Assembly (NCBI GenBank): GCA_009885185.1
Contig: VFLF01000351.1
Coordinates: 1-5,880, forward strand
Direction: 5' to 3'
Source: Nitrosomonadales bacterium
GTDB taxonomy: Bacteria > Pseudomonadota > Gammaproteobacteria > Burkholderiales > SG8-41
DNA length: 5,880 nt
In this document: positions 4,897-5,880 of the stretch, piece by piece
How the letters are laid out: every line of letters starts with the position of its first letter
How positions within the stretch are numbered: position 1 is the first letter of the stretch
The notes under the pieces: generated by a model
The model's database searches: none
The model's input: the letters and a program-made list of their open reading frames with translations, nothing else
What the model was told of the DNA's origin: nothing
Position numbers and translations under genes: made by a program

Positions 4897-5760
4897 TCAA
4901 CCCGCCAAAAACCTGAACTCAAACGTATCCCGACTTGTCGCAATGCGCCCCGCCGTCGTTCCCGGAAAATGCGTCGGCACGATCAGCGTGTCGGTATTCG
5001 CATGCTCGCGGAAAAACTTCCAGCGCGTCGCGGCAGATTCTTTCGCATCAAAACAAAAACACGAGCTCCAATCGGGTTGAATCACCTGCGCGCAGTGGTG
5101 CATCATGTCGCCGGTGAAGAGCGCACGCTCGCCGCGTGATTTCAAATCGATGCACACATGGCCCGGCGAGTGGCCGGGGGTGGGCACCAGAGCCAATTCA
5201 TCGGACAACACATACGCATCGTCCACCAGCAGTGCCTGCCCGGCATCGACGATAGGCTGCACGCAGTCTTCATGTATCGCCGCGAAGCCCGGATCGGTGG
5301 CCTGCTTCCAGTGCTCGTATTCCTTGCGGCTGAATACATACTTGGCGTTGGGGAAGGTCGGTGTCAACCGGCCATTGACGAGACGCGTGTTCCAGCCGAC
5401 GTGATCGACGTGCAGATGGGTACAGAACACGTAGTCGATGTCCTCGAACTTGAGACCGTGTTGTGCAAAGCCATCAAGCCAGGGCTTTTTATCGAACAGC
5501 AGTTGCGGCGGGCGCCGTTGATGCTCGCCCACGCAGGTATCGATCAGCACGGTGGCGCGCGGGGTACGCACGACGAAGGTCTGATAAGTGATGCACAGCA
5601 AGTCCTTGGCGCGGTCGTAGGCAAAGTCCGGCACCTGCGCCATCACCTCGGCGAGTTTTTGCGGCGTGGCGCTGGGGAACATAATGTGCGGCTCGCGCCA
5701 AGGGCCTTCGCGCTCAATGATGCTGGAAACATTGACATCGCCGATCTTGACGGGTTTCAT
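4897..5760 (-). CDS. MBL-fold metallo-hydrolase
   Basis: This is a 287-residue metallo-beta-lactamase-fold protein. The binuclear metal motif is complete: H115, H117, D119 and H120 in THLHVDHVGWN, H197 in PTPGHSPGH, D218 in FTGDMMH, and H264 in VPTHFPG. There is no signal peptide, so it is probably cytoplasmic. The HxHxDH-H-D-H layout and length are those of the lactonase/quorum-quenching-like and general hydrolase branch of the superfamily. An ester or lactone substrate is likely, but the branch is too broad to name one. The ATG at 5760 is preceded by AAGGA about 8 bases upstream and overlaps the stop of the upstream gene as ATGA, implying translational coupling. The downstream gap of 58 bases holds the brnTA promoter. 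I see no clear terminator after its stop. Confidence 0.9.
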   Translation of the reverse strand: MKPVKIGDVNVSSIIEREGPWREPHIMFPSATPQKLAEVMAQVPDFAYDRAKDLLCITYQTFVVRTPRATVLIDTCVGEHQRRPPQLLFDKKPWLDGFAQHGLKFEDIDYVFCTHLHVDHVGWNTRLVNGRLTPTFPNAKYVFSRKEYEHWKQATDPGFAAIHEDCVQPIVDAGQALLVDDAYVLSDELALVPTPGHSPGHVCIDLKSRGERALFTGDMMHHCAQVIQPDWSSCFCFDAKESAATRWKFFREHANTDTLIVPTHFPGTTAGRIATSRDTFEFRFLAG

Positions 5761-5880
5761 GCGTGAATTCCTTTTAGAGTGCCCAACTGTTTCAGATAGT
5801 ACCGGTCAAACGCCGCGAGCTGGCTTTCCAGTTCGCTATACGGGCCGGGCTCCCATGCGGCCGAGCGCACACCGCGATAC
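5757..5880 (-). CDS. C-terminal end of an unidentified protein, coupled to the MBL hydrolase
   Basis: A minus-strand frame enters from the right edge and stays open for 40 codons until TGA at 5759-5757, which overlaps the MBL ATG in an ATGA junction. The residues visible are hydrophilic and aromatic-rich, with WEPGPYSELE and AFDRYYLKQLG as the clearest segments. Codon third positions are largely G or C, like the neighbours. The overlap and the codon pattern argue that it is a real gene end. I do not recognise the family from this fragment. Being coupled to the MBL gene, it likely acts in the same process. Confidence 0.65.
   Translation of the reverse strand, partial: YRGVRSAAWEPGPYSELESQLAAFDRYYLKQLGTLKGIHA

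Noticed and set aside
5158..5766. A 202-codon plus-strand frame over the MBL gene
   Set aside because: It is opposite a gene with all seven metal ligands in place, and its translation shows no recognisable domain.
1..5880. CRISPR array, tRNA, rRNA, insertion sequence or prophage genes
   Set aside because: I saw no spaced direct repeats, no tRNA-like cloverleaf and no transposase or phage protein motifs in any frame.

Overview
The window looks like chromosomal DNA of a betaproteobacterium, probably Burkholderiales. The coding sequence is GC-rich, and a tripartite tricarboxylate transporter (TTT/Bug-type) solute receptor sits among catabolic genes with no membrane subunits beside it, an arrangement typical of that order. 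This taxonomic call is inferred from gene content; no rRNA or tRNA is present.

Layout. At the left edge, on the minus strand, is the N-terminal 183 codons of a 3-hydroxyisobutyrate dehydrogenase-family oxidoreductase, running off the window. It is divergent from a plus-strand run of three genes: a Bug-type periplasmic receptor (663-1658), an SMP-30/gluconolactonase-family lactonase (1752-2663) and an RraA-like/HMG-aldolase-fold protein (2693-3409). This run meets a minus-strand group head to head. Read in the direction of transcription, that group is: the last 40 codons of an unidentified gene (5880-5757), an MBL-fold hydrolase (5760-4897), a BrnT/BrnA-type toxin-antitoxin pair (4838-4304) and an SDR-family protein (4260-3484). 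The gap between the convergent stop codons is filled almost exactly by a perfect 28-bp inverted repeat made of two REP-like hairpins, each with a GTAG foot.

How the genes may work together. A periplasmic receptor for an organic anion, a lactonase, an aldolase-fold protein and two dehydrogenase-type proteins would suit uptake and stepwise breakdown of a hydroxy- or oxo-acid or its lactone. The substrate cannot be read from the sequence. Two of the proteins lack residues that matter in their families. The SDR has Ser where the catalytic Tyr and the tetrad Asn are expected, and the RraA-like protein has Gly where the metal-binding Asp of known aldolases sits. Simple pathway assignments for these two are therefore unsafe.

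The toxin-antitoxin pair interrupts the minus-strand catabolic genes. It has its own strong sigma70-like promoter, whose -10 box lies only a few bases from the toxin ATG and overlaps an AT-rich palindrome. This suggests a leaderless or nearly leaderless toxin mRNA and autoregulation. I found no wholly new system; the points most worth checking are the REP pair, the two unusual active sites and the toxin-antitoxin promoter.
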